Positions 23,550 to 33,419 of a stretch of DNA of 64,000 bases are shown here, piece by piece (positions within the stretch are counted from its first letter, which is position 1; every line of letters starts with the position of its first letter). Origin of the DNA: Muscardinus avellanarius. Its lineage: Eukaryota; Chordata; Mammalia; Rodentia; Gliridae. A program made the translations under genes and the position numbers. Below the pieces are notes generated by a model, which was not told the origin of the DNA, searched no databases, and saw only the letters and a list, made by a program, of their open reading frames with translations. Where the stretch lies: positions 81,697,593 to 81,761,592 of the forward strand of contig OY726560.1 of assembly GCA_963383645.1 (NCBI GenBank), in the 5' to 3' direction.

Positions 23550-24293
23550 AACAACTAATCTCCATTACCACAAAATTAGCGCCTTTCATAGCCAGAAAAC
23601 ACCATCACCAGAGAAACAAAAAAAATCACCAGGCTCCAGAGAGGAAGGGGACTCAGAACAAAGCTCAGAGCCACAGAGGAGATACACCGGCCTCACGCCC
23701 GAGGACGCAGCAGCAGCGCCATACTGCCGGCGGCAGTGCTGAGTTCACGGACAGCTACAGTGAGCCGAGGTGAGCCGCTGCGGAACAGCCGGACAGGATT
23801 TTTCGGCGCAGGGAGCATCTAAAGCTCCCAGTGGCTGAGCTCAGCACACGCTGCAGGGACTCAGAGCGGAGCTCAAAACCAGAGAACAAATATGCCAGCC
23901 TCATGGCTGAGGGTGTGGCAGCAGTGCCATATTGCTACTGGCAGCAGCAGCAGCAAATTTACCGAGTCCACTACAGCTCGATCTGCGTACTCAACAACAG
24001 TGAGTCAAATTGCGGGCCACAGAGGAGAAATCCCAGTACTGCACTCCCAGGGACTTGACCCAGTGGGGGAGGGGCGGTGGCAGAGATATCACACCATAGG
24101 AGAACGCCCAACCCTGGCACCCACCATGGTCTAAAGCAGCCTCTATCGACTCCCTGGGTCTGAGACTCTGTGATACAACCCAGTAAAGGAGTAGTGGGGT
24201 CTGAGATACTACAGACTCGAGATCCAGAGCACCTTAAGTGAAGTCATAGTGACCCTAGGGAAGAACCCAGAGAAGGCACAAACTTCCGAAATC

Positions 24294-25211
24294 ATGGGAA
24301 AGAGGAATAACAATGGAGCAATGAATGCCCACAAACCCACAACATCAGAACCCGATAAAACAGAAATTCAGAGATTTATAGAAGATCAAATCAGGAAAAT
24401 AACTGTAGAAATAATAGAGGTGTTTCGAAAAGAATTCAGAGAGAGCCAAAAAGAGATAAAGGATGAAATTAATGAAGTAAAGGCCTCAATTAAAAGTACA
24501 AACAACCGATTAGACCACATGGAGAATAGAATCTCGCTCTTAGAAGATGATCATCCCAAAAATGAACGCATAGTTTCTAATCTAGAAAAAAATATCCAAC
24601 AGCAGAAATCTGACATTGAAGAAATATGGGCCCATTTTAAGAGAGCTAAGCTAAGAATAATTGGAATAGAGGAGGAAAAAGAAGGTGAAACCAAAGGGAT
24701 CAACAATCTCTTCAAGGAAGTAATAGCAGAAAATTTTCCAAACATAGAGCAAGAGGTCGATACACAGGTCCAGGAAACTTATAGAACTCCCTTTAGACAG
24801 GATTGGAGAAGAGGATCTCCAAGCTACATAATTGTCAAAATGACCAATGTGGAAGCCAAGCAGAGAATCTTAAAGGCAACAAAAACAAAGGGCCAAGTGA
24901 CATTCAGAGGCAAACTGATTAGAATCACTCCAGACTTCCCAAACCAAGTCATGAAAGCCAGAAGGGCTTGGAGTAACATATTCCAAACACTGAAAGAAAA
25001 CAACTTCCAGCCAAAAATTTCCTACCCAGCAAAACTTTCTATCAAATTAGATGGGGAAATAAGAAGCTTCCATGACAAACAGAAACTGAAGGAATTTATG
25101 TCTTCAAAACCAGCACTAGAGAAAATACCCAAAGACATTAACTACAAAGAAGAAATAGGTAACATACAACATAATCAAAGAAACAAGATTTTCCATCCAA
25201 CAGACAACTAA
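24294..25211 (+). CDS. L1-type ORF1 protein, intact, 305 aa
   Basis: An RNA-binding, chaperone-type ORF1p expected to coat its own RNA in cytoplasmic RNPs. I chose the ATG at 24294 (MGKRNNNG). A longer frame from 24249 would need a GTG start. Residues about 24-112 form a heptad-rich coiled coil ('EDQIRKITVEIIEV' ... NRLDHMENRISLLEDD). About 117-195 is the RRM-like domain (LRIIGIEE strand and IIVKM strand), with 'NVEAKQRILKATKTKGQVTF' leading into the C-terminal domain, about 196-280 (FRGKLIRITPDF, YPAKLSIKLDGEIRSF). The length is slightly below the roughly 338 residues usual for human ORF1p, the difference lying at the N-terminus. There are no stops or frameshifts. No ORF2 follows; the stop at 25209-25211 abuts antisense L1 sequence. 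Expression cannot be judged from sequence. Confidence 0.85.
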   Translation: MGKRNNNGAMNAHKPTTSEPDKTEIQRFIEDQIRKITVEIIEVFRKEFRESQKEIKDEINEVKASIKSTNNRLDHMENRISLLEDDHPKNERIVSNLEKNIQQQKSDIEEIWAHFKRAKLRIIGIEEEKEGETKGINNLFKEVIAENFPNIEQEVDTQVQETYRTPFRQDWRRGSPSYIIVKMTNVEAKQRILKATKTKGQVTFRGKLIRITPDFPNQVMKARRAWSNIFQTLKENNFQPKISYPAKLSIKLDGEIRSFHDKQKLKEFMSSKPALEKIPKDINYKEEIGNIQHNQRNKIFHPTDN

Positions 25212-25930
25212 GATTGGTTATCTGTGGAGATTCATTACTTATGTTAGTCTTTTACCTATCTCTAAATGGTATTGTTTGCTTTTATTGTTGTTAATTTTTA
25301 GGATTTCTAGTTGGAACATTAATATACCTTCAGATATAGCATTTAGAAATATTTTATCCCATTCTATTAGTAACTTTTAACTCTGTTTACATTGTCTTTG
25401 GATATACAATTTTTTTTATGTTTTAGGGAGTTTGTATACTCTTCTGTTGCCTGTGCCATTGAAATCATATCCAAGAAATCACTGCCAATTTCAATGTTGT
25501 GAGGTTTTATGACCCAGATTTTCTTCTAAAAGTTTATAGTCTTAAGATTTATATTTAGGTCTTTTATCTATTTTGAGTTAATATTTGTATATGGTGTTAG
25601 GTAAGGGTCCAATTTTATTCTTTTTCATGTAATTATTATTTTTCAACAATATTTAGTTAAAATATTATTATTTCCACCACCAAATGTTCGTGGAAACCTT
25701 GTCAAAAATAACTTGACAATATAGGGAAGAATTTAGCTCTAGGCTTTTATTTAACTCCAATGGTTTATATATCAGCCTTTAAAACAGTACTACACTGTTT
25801 CAATTATTGTAGCTTTATATGGTTTGAAATCAGAAAATATATATCTTCTAGCTTTGTTCTTTTTCAAGATTGTTTTGGGTATCTAGAGTCCATATTCTAT
25901 ATTAGGATAGATTTTTTTCTGAAAAATAAA
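25212..25930 (-). repeat. Antisense L1 ORF2 segment captured in half-L1 copy 1
   Basis: Read in reverse, this matches the last third of an older L1 ORF2: 'GTTGCCTGTGCCATTGAAAT', 'ATCCAAGAAATCACTGCCAA', 'TTTGAGTTAATATTTGTATA', 'GGTAAGGGTCCAATTTTATT', 'CTAGCTTTGTTCTTTTTCAA' are the classic plus-strand look of antisense L1. It starts one base after the ORF1 stop and occurs at the same junctions in copies 2 and 3. Confidence 0.85.
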
Positions 25931-26480
25931 TATATAAATATATGATAGTTTCACCTAAAAAAAGAAAAGAAAAAAATATTATTTGGTAAGAAAGAAAGCA
26001 AAAAGAAATATTGAAATGTTATCTTTAAGTTATCAAAATCTTGGTATCAGACAAATGAAACTGTTCTGTGAGATTATCATTTTTAATTTTGGATAAATTG
26101 CTATAATACTAGATGTCAACCACTAAGCCAAGCATGGGAGGGAGGGATGGGGAGAGAATGGGGTGGGGATCGGGTGGGGGCTGACTGGGCGATGTGTGCA
26201 TGTATGTCTACAAAAGTTTGCATCCCACTATGATGTATGAATACAGTGCACCAATTAAAAATTAAAAAAATAAATTACTGAAGGATCTCACGAAAAAAAA
26301 AAAAAAAAACGAAGAGCTCAAACCAACAATATAATTTTAAATCTTAAGGAACTAGAAAAAAATAGAATAAACCCAAAACTACCAGAAGGAAATATTGATT
26401 ATTAGTACATGCATAAATGAATTAGAGAGTAGGAAAACAATAAAGTTAATAAAACCAAAAGTTGGTTTTAATTAAACTTA

Positions 26481-28866
26481 GTGATTAAAGCATAAATTGA
26501 ACACAATGACTGAGTATCAGATTTGGCACCAAATATATTTTGGTTTCTACAAAAAAGTTGATTTTGTTACTTTAGGTTCAGTAGTCCATCCAACCAATTT
26601 TAAGCCCCATTGTCCTTGGCAATATTATATTGTTTCTCTTTATTTATTAACTTCCCCAAAGTTATACAGATACAAAACCTAGTTAAGTCCCCCTTACATC
26701 TATCAGTTTGCCATCACATGTCTGCTGGGTGACTTTGGACCTATGCTCTAGATTTGAATTCTGACTCTGCCATTATCAGCTCTATGCCATGAGGAAAATA
26801 ACTTTTTCATTGGTAAAATGGGAATGACGTCATTAATTTTCAGTGTGTTGAGAGAGTGAAATAAGAATATAAAGCAAAGTCCCTAGCATGTGCCTATCTG
26901 ACACCAGATGGTTCAGAAAATGTTGATGTTCTTTGCTCCCATATGTTTCCAGTCTGTTTGTAACAGGGAATAGTGACATGTCATGTGGTTTTCATAGATT
27001 CACAGTGGGAGAGGAAAAAGAAAATGAGCTTAGTAGTTTTTGTAGGGTCTTCTGTGATGAGCTAGACTATTAGCTTAGATGAGACATACTGTATCTGCTT
27101 TGTTTTTTAGCTATGGCTCTAACCTGCTGCTCAATAAATGCTCAGAGAACAATGGATTAATTTTGTCAATGTGGTAAAATAATCATCAGTGCCATTCACC
27201 TAACAATGACAACCTCAGGAGGAAAAAAAGATAGGACACCTGGACCTCTGAGAATAGAATATGGCTTGAGAAACTAATACCTTATGTTTGAAGAAATCTG
27301 GAGGGAAAAAAGGTAGGAAAAAAGATAAACTCGAAGGATTATGAGCTTACTATTCACCACCCCCCTTCTTGCTATATCAATCTTCTGTAAGTTTTCCTGG
27401 GCCTGTTAGAGGAAGCAGGTGGTTTCTAACTTCTGTCTAACTTGTTCTTCAGCCTGCTCTTCCCCCCTGTGCACAGAGAATTCGAGGGAAGACACTATGG
27501 GCAGGAGAAGCCTTCCTCTTATCTTCACTCTCAAACTCTAGAGAAGTGGGATGGAAGAAATGAAAGGAGAAGATGAATGTGATCAAGCCTGTGATAAGGA
27601 CTATCATTTCCTTTCCTCTTAGTTTTGAGAACCATTCGTGCTCTGTTGCCTAGAGACACAAGAAAGGCACACCTGGGGTTACGAAACTCATATGCTGGAA
27701 TAGAATCTCTAGGTAAATTCTGAATCCCAACTATGGCCAAAATGAAATAAGAAAGGAAAAGAAAACACAACAGAGGACTGTGAGGTAAAGATGGAGGAAC
27801 AGCTGGATATTTAGCTGACCACCATATAAATACATAATCAAAGAGCAGATTTGTATTATACGTGCATGACGGCTCTCCCCGGTAAGCTGCTGAGATCAGC
27901 TGCTTTCTCTTCTTCCTGTGGCCTTTGCAAGGTTCAGCTTGGTGGCCTTGTCAGTCCCAGGGGCCTCTCTCAGTAGATTCCTTGCAGATGTGAGTAGAGC
28001 AAGCTTTTTCTGCCTAATTGAATGCACTTCCCAAACACTTTTCAGGTTCCTAACTTGTAAATCTACACAAATAATATTAGGAAAGATATTTTACTGGTCA
28101 TTAATTTTCTGAAGATAAAGCTATCTGGACCTGAATAACTCTGTCTCTGAGATCCCAGGAACTAATCAACATATGTCACATGACAGGTGGGAAATGGTAT
28201 AAGAAAATATTGAGAAAAAAAAGTTGTGCTAACTTAAGGAACATGTTAGTAGCCTCTTTCTCCAACAGACTTTGGCCATCTAATGATAATTTGGTATCAA
28301 ATTTCAAAGTGTTTTTCCATACATATTAGTGTGGACTGAAGGTTTGACATATTTTGTATCTGTCACATTCAACTTTGGTGCCTATAGTTTCTGTCAGTGT
28401 GAAGAAAGAAACAATGACGCCCAATCTGAAGTGGAGAAGAGGACATAGAACTGTCTCAAGCACATCCTGGGATGTGAGCTTTGGTAATCTTTGTCCTTTG
28501 ATTTCAAGCATCTGGAGTGACCAGATACTTATATTGTATCCAGAACCCTAAAATGTATGTTCAGAGGCTATTGGACCCTGGTTTTATGGACATTTCCATT
28601 TGGTTTATAAATTCTTTGTCATTTATTAGAAACTTGGCCACTGTCACATACCATCTGGAGCCTTTCTCAACTATAACAGAAGTTCCCTACAAAAGAATTC
28701 TTGCTGCCTCACAACACTTCAGCATGGCTTACCTATACAAGTTCTTGACTTCTCCAACTCCTTCAGAACACCCATTCAAACCTATTTGCTTTGATATCTC
28801 CTAAAAGGCATTTTTGAGATCCCAGGTAACGTTCTTTTACATTTCTGAGCTTGAACTGATCGGCAG
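26481..28866. other. Unassigned AT-rich sequence
   Basis: No gene or repeat I can name. The frames at 27531-27770 (-), 28354-28551 (+) and 28517-28804 (+) overlap others and have no motif. Confidence 0.35.
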
Positions 28867-28877
28867 AAGATTGCTAT

Positions 28878-28964
28878 TTGGGGCTGGGGGTGTAGTTCAG
28901 TGGTAGAGAACTTGTCTAGCAAGGCTGTAGGATCAATTCCTAGCACCACAAAAACAAAACAAAA
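28878..28964 (+). repeat. ID-like SINE with TSD
   Basis: 'GGGGCTGGGGGTGTAGTTCA', 'GTGGTAGAGAACTTGTCTAG', 'GATCAATTCCTAGCACCAC' and an A/C tail. The TSD AAGATTRCTAT is at 28867-28877 and 28965-28975, one difference. It is the most tRNA-like SINE in the window, but is not a tRNA gene. Confidence 0.88.
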
Positions 28965-28975
28965 AAGATTACTAT

Positions 28976-29461
28976 GTAGAAGTCAGTCAATACCCTTATG
29001 AATTCTGAAGATATTTTTTAGTTTCCTTGTCTAACCAGGAAATAAAAAAATAAAAATAGATGGTACTTTATTGGACATTTGATTTACATGTAGGCAGACA
29101 AATAGGCTTTCTACATGTCCAGTGAAGGTGCCCATCCCAGCTTTGCCATCCAGAAGAGTGCTTGCCAAGGCAGGATCTCCTGGGCCCACTGCCACATCTG
29201 AGTCTCAATTTCTCATCTCCAAAATGATGGCTCAGTTTTTCACCAAGTCCTGAAGAATTCCATTGTGAGCATTGAATGTTAGGGACATATTAGTAAAGAA
29301 GTGAGCAAAACTCAAATGCCCTTGCTCTCTTGAACTTAGATTTTAATAGGGAAGAGACATAAAGAAATACATGCTCATGAGGTGAACTCACCAGAAGACA
29401 GTTAGATAGAGAATAATGGGCAGGGAGCATTAGTTTTGTAGGGTGGGTGGGAAGTTCCAAG
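28976..29461. other. Unassigned sequence
   Basis: Nothing recognised. Confidence 0.35.
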
Positions 29462-29474
29462 TAGAATGGTATTT

Positions 29475-29658
29475 TTTGTACTAGTGGTTGAACCCAGAGG
29501 CATTCTATCTCCAAGTTGCATTCTCAACCCTCTTTTATTTTTAATTTTAAAAACAGAGTCTTGCTAAGTTGCTAAAGGTTTGGCTGAGTTGTTGAGGCTG
29601 GCCTCAAACATGTGATCCTCCTGTCTCCTCTCTAGTACTGGGATTACATGCCCTGAAA
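29475..29658 (-). repeat. SINE, B1-dID subfamily B, with TSD
   Basis: Reverse SINE ('TTGAACCCAGAGGCATTCTA' ... 'CTCTAGTACTGGGATTACAT'). The exact TSD TAGAATGGTATTT is at 29462-29474 and 29659-29671. Confidence 0.9.
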
Positions 29659-29671
29659 TAGAATGGTATTT

Positions 29672-31194
29672 GACAAAAATCTTGTGTGAGTCCTGTGGCA
29701 TCTAAGGAACAACTGCTAGAGGCAGAGCAAGGGGCCACTGCCAAGACCTGAAACAGAATTGGCCTACAAGCTGGAGAAATTGCAAGAAGGCCCTCAGGCC
29801 CATATTTCCTAGGGAGGGCACTGCAAAGAGAAAAGGAAGTTCCTGCCTGGGGCAGAAGCATTACTCCACAGCACAGCAGACAGGTACCCTAAGAAGTTAC
29901 AGCCTCATGCCAGGCAGGCTCAGCCCTGGACTGCTGCACTTCCTGCTCCAACATATAAGTGGAAAATTCCCTGACTCTCCCCACACCTTGACCAGATCCC
30001 CTTCAAAGGTAGAGGGCAACCTTTAGAGCTTGGTCTCCTGCCAGTGAGACTTGACTGGTCTGATGGAAGAGGTGCAGGCTCTTCTAGTCTTTGCTTAGCG
30101 AACACTCTTCAGATATACATTTATTAGGAGTATCAAGATAGTGATGGAGAGTGTTAAAACCCTCCAGGGTTTGTGTCCCTGCCCTGGTCACCCTTCGTGT
30201 GTTGTCCCTGGACAGAGTGTGACCAGAGGAGTGCATGAAGGGGAGCGTAGGAACATGCAGACAGCACGAGGACTGTAGAGTTCACTCTGTGTGGTACAGG
30301 AAAGTACTGGAGGGTCTGACCAGAGGGGTGGCCTGATCAGACTTGCAACTTACAGAGATCACTGGCTACTGTGTGGCCCTTAGACTGGAGGGCCTTGGGT
30401 AGAGCAGGCAAGACAATTAGGAGTCCATTGGAATAATCCAGAGGCTCAGAGGAAATGAAGGAAATAGATGCATTTCGCATTGTCTTGCAATATGCTACTT
30501 GATAATTTGGATTTTGATTGGACATGAGTAGGTGTAAAGGAGAAGAATCAGGGGTAGGCGATTGGGGGTGGGGCTCCCAGTTTCTGAACTGAATGACAAG
30601 AAGAACAAAGTTCACATTTTCTGAGGGTCATCTTGGAAAGACAGTAAGGATAATAATGGGACCTATTTTATTGAATTGTTTTGAGGGTTAAAAAGTAAAA
30701 ATAAAGCAAATGGTTAGAACAGAAACATATACATAACACTTAATAAATATTAATTATTATTTCCTCAAAGCTGTAGCACATTTTAAAACATCAGTAGAAC
30801 AAATTGCCTGAAAATCCGCACTATGGTCCTTTTAGAAACATATTAGAAACAAACACACAAATTCTCCCTCCACAGTTCTGTAGAGGTTTTTGAAAGCTCT
30901 TCTCATAATTATATTTTGGTTGGCACATACAAGTGTATAGTCAATCTCTTATTTGACTTTAATGTTCAGATTAAGTCCTAAAATAATGAGAAAATGGCAA
31001 TTTGGTAAGTGGATGTCTGGGAAATACTCTTCAGAAGTTTTAACTTTAAATTTGAAAAATTTTCATAGATCATTGAGAAAAAGAAGACATTCTCATGAAG
31101 AAAGCTGTCTTGGTAAGTCAGTCTACTGATGTGGATGTATAGAGGATGGAAGTGTTTAATGTTTAGGTGTAGGATTAGGAACTCTTACTCTTTG

Positions 31195-31198
<4 letters not shown>
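29672..31198. other. Unassigned sequence
   Basis: No supported gene. 30290-30600 has the wording of an ancient dispersed repeat ('GATCACTGGCTACTGTGTGG', 'TTAGGAGTCCATTGGAATAA') that I cannot name with confidence. Confidence 0.35.

Positions 31199-31233
<35 letters not shown>
31199..31233 (+). repeat. (TC)n microsatellite
   Basis: About 17 uninterrupted TC units. Confidence 0.97.
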
Positions 31234-31235
<2 letters not shown>

Positions 31236-31542
31236 TCTCATATGGGGATCAAGGAAGAAAGAGTAGATTGAGTAGACTGATGTGAATATTAGACTTAATT
31301 TTTACCCTGTGACTAGACTATTTAGATTTAGTGAGGAACATTTAATCTATCAATTGCTACTTTTTGTGATAGGATCATAATTTATAAAAATGCTTCAAAT
31401 ATTTGGAAAGTATCAAACTAGGAAAATCAATTTTCCATTTTATCCAGAATTAGATATTTAAGGTTTGGTTGAGTTGCATTTGTAGTATGTATGGCACATA
31501 GATATTCAGACACAAAATTGTATGTAAATACTAAATTCTCAC

Positions 31543-31741
31543 AATTTTTTAATACTAGGGATTGAACTCAAGGACGTTATACCTCTAAGCTATACACTAT
31601 TTTACTTTCTATTTTGAAACAAGATCTTACTAAATTGCTGAGGGTCTCACCAAGTTGCTGAGGCTGTTCTTGAACCTGTAATTCTTCTGTTTTAGCCTTC
31701 CAAGTATTAGGTTTCTAGGAGTGTACCACCATGCCCAGCTT
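31543..31741 (-). repeat. SINE, B1-dID subfamily B, diverged
   Basis: 'TACTAGGGATTGAACTCAAG', 'CTCACCAAGTTGCTGAGGCT' and 'GTGTACCACCATGCCCAGCT' define a reverse SINE. Confidence 0.87.
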
Positions 31742-32812
31742 ATCTCTTTTTTGAGTCTAGCTTTTGATTATAGTTTCATAAGTAGTTTCATAACTGTGAC
31801 AATATGTCACAGTTGCTTCTAACTGAATGTAGATTTTAAAATAATAATGCCTATCAATTGCATGAAAAGGACTGCTCTGTAGCCTTAAAATGTAATTCTC
31901 AATGCCTCTAATTTTTAGATAAGTAATATGGGTCCAGAAAATTTGGCTGGTTAAGCTCTCACATTTTGTAAGATTACAACTTGAACACAGACCTCTGGCT
32001 GTCTCAAAGCAGATGCCTTGAGGAATCAGAATATGAGGTGTTTTGACCACTGTGCAAAGAGATCCTCATCCATCAGTCTCGGGTCCAGGAACTGACTTAG
32101 ATACTGCATAAGAAATGGTGATTATATTGGATGTGGGAAAGTTTCCAGAGTCTTAATCTTCATCCATTAAGCATGAGAGTTCAGAAGAGTTCTTCTTAGC
32201 TTGAGCAGCTTCATCCACTCAGTGTGCCAAGTACTCCTGAGCCTTATTACTATTACCCAACATTTACCCAGTGCCTCCTGTTCCCTGGGCTCTTTACAGA
32301 ACACATCTTCAAAGCCCTTTATGTTCTTTCTAAGTCCTCAGAGGGCCAGCAAGGGGCCGGGAATGAGGTACTGAATTAAATCTTAAGCCAGGATATCTGA
32401 GTTTACTTGAAAATACTCCAGTGAATTTGACTTCAATGTTATGACCGAGGCAATTTTTCTACAATATTTCCTATCTGATGCTTTTAAGGTATGTGAATAG
32501 ATGCATTTGATAAAGAGCTTGCTTTACTGGGGATGAACAGATATAAAGGTTATTAACTTATGTATGCAGTGTTTGATGACCACACACAATTACTGTCATG
32601 ATGAGCTGGAATTCAGTGATCTCCTTATCTCTAGCTGAAATGGGAAAGTAAGGCCTGTGTGGCTGGGTAGCCCCACTGGCTGAAGGGTATGGCATCCATA
32701 TAGTTTGCTTCTAAGTCACTGTCCAAGTGTAGGTTTACTTTATATTCTATCACTTATTCACTACAAATGACAAATAACATGACAATTTATTGAGAATGTT
32801 CTATATGTCAGT
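31742..32812. other. Unassigned sequence
   Basis: Nothing recognised. Confidence 0.35.
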
Positions 32813-33015
32813 CTTTTTTTTTTTTTTTATACTGGGGATTGAACCCAAGGGCATTATACCTCAAAGCCACACTCCCAGCCTCAGCCTTATTTTATGTTTC
32901 ATTTTGAAACAGGGTCTTGCTAAGTTGCTAATGGTCTTGCTAAATTTCTGAGGCTGTCTTTGAACCTGTGATACACCTATCTGTGATTGTAGGTATGTGT
33001 TACCACACCTGGCTG
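32813..33015 (-). repeat. SINE, B1-dID subfamily B
   Basis: Poly(T), then 'TACTGGGGATTGAACCCAAG', then 'TTTTGAAACAGGGTCTTGCT', then 'GTATGTGTTACCACACCTGG'. Short possible TSD TGTCAG only. Confidence 0.88.
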
Positions 33016-33128
33016 TCAGACATTTTCAGTAGGGCTTTAAAAATAATAGCTCTCTTAATTCTTACAATAATACTATGATATAGATGCTGTTATAACCAAT
33101 ATTTTGTGAATGAGGACACTGAATCTTT

Positions 33129-33356
33129 TTTTTTTAAGTTTTTTTTTTTGTGTGTGTGGTACTGGGGGTGGAATCCAGGGGCTTTTCTACATCCAGGCTA
33201 TATTCCCAGACCTAGTTTATACTTTACTTGGAAACAGGGTCTCACTAAGTTGCTGAGAGCCTCACTAAGTAGCTGAGGCTGGCTTTGAACCTATGCGATC
33301 CTCCTGTCTCAGCCTCCCCAAAGCGGGGATTACAAGTGTGCACCACCATGCCTGGC
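33129..33356 (-). repeat. SINE, B1-dID subfamily A, with TSD
   Basis: Reverse subfamily A copy ('GTGGTACTGGGGGTGGAATC', 'AGGCTATATTCCCAGACCTA' ... 'CACCACCATGCCTGGCG'). The TSD GAGGAYACTGAATCTTT is at 33112-33128 and 33357-33373, one transition. Confidence 0.92.
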
Positions 33357-33419
33357 GAGGATACTGAATCTTTAAGGTGGAATGGCTGGCCTAACAAGTA
33401 GTGCCAAATATTTTCTCTT

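Larger units (their letters stand above)
23498..26307 (+). mobile_element. Half-L1 (HAL1-like) chimera, copy 1, with TSD
   Basis: A complete 2.8-kb non-autonomous retrotransposon. Order: 5'UTR 23498-24293 with two diverged tandem units (about 23649 and 23858); ORF1 24294-25211; directly after the stop, about 25212-25930 of an older L1 ORF2 in antisense orientation; a short A-rich link; the type II L1 3'UTR from about 26113 with a G-rich tract 26136-26190; and an A tail. A second A17 run ends the element at 26307 after an 18-base tag. TSD: AACAAAGAGCTC ending at 23497 and AACGAAGAGCTC at 26308-26319, one mismatch. There is no ORF2 in sense, so L1 enzyme must have been supplied in trans. Confidence 0.9.
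22690..26480 (+). mobile_element. Ancient L1M ORF2 remnant, split by two insertions
   Basis: Outer segments 22690-22888, 23296-23497 and 26320-26480 read in order like the early part of an old L1 ORF2: 'ACATTTTTCTTAAGCACCAG', 'AAAGATTAAAATTATACAAG' and 'TATCTTTTCTGATCAAAATG', then 'TTCATGGAAATTAAACAACA', then 'AAGGAACTAGAAAAAAATAG' and 'ACCAAAAGTTGGTTTTAATT'. Two later retrotransposons interrupt it. Heavily mutated, no coding capacity. Confidence 0.7.

Noticed and set aside
24249..24293. Fifteen extra N-terminal codons for the half-L1 ORF1
   Set aside because: The extension begins with GTG. The ATG at 24294 (and equivalents at 42604, 58214, 3765) is conserved in all four ORF1 copies, so it is the better start.
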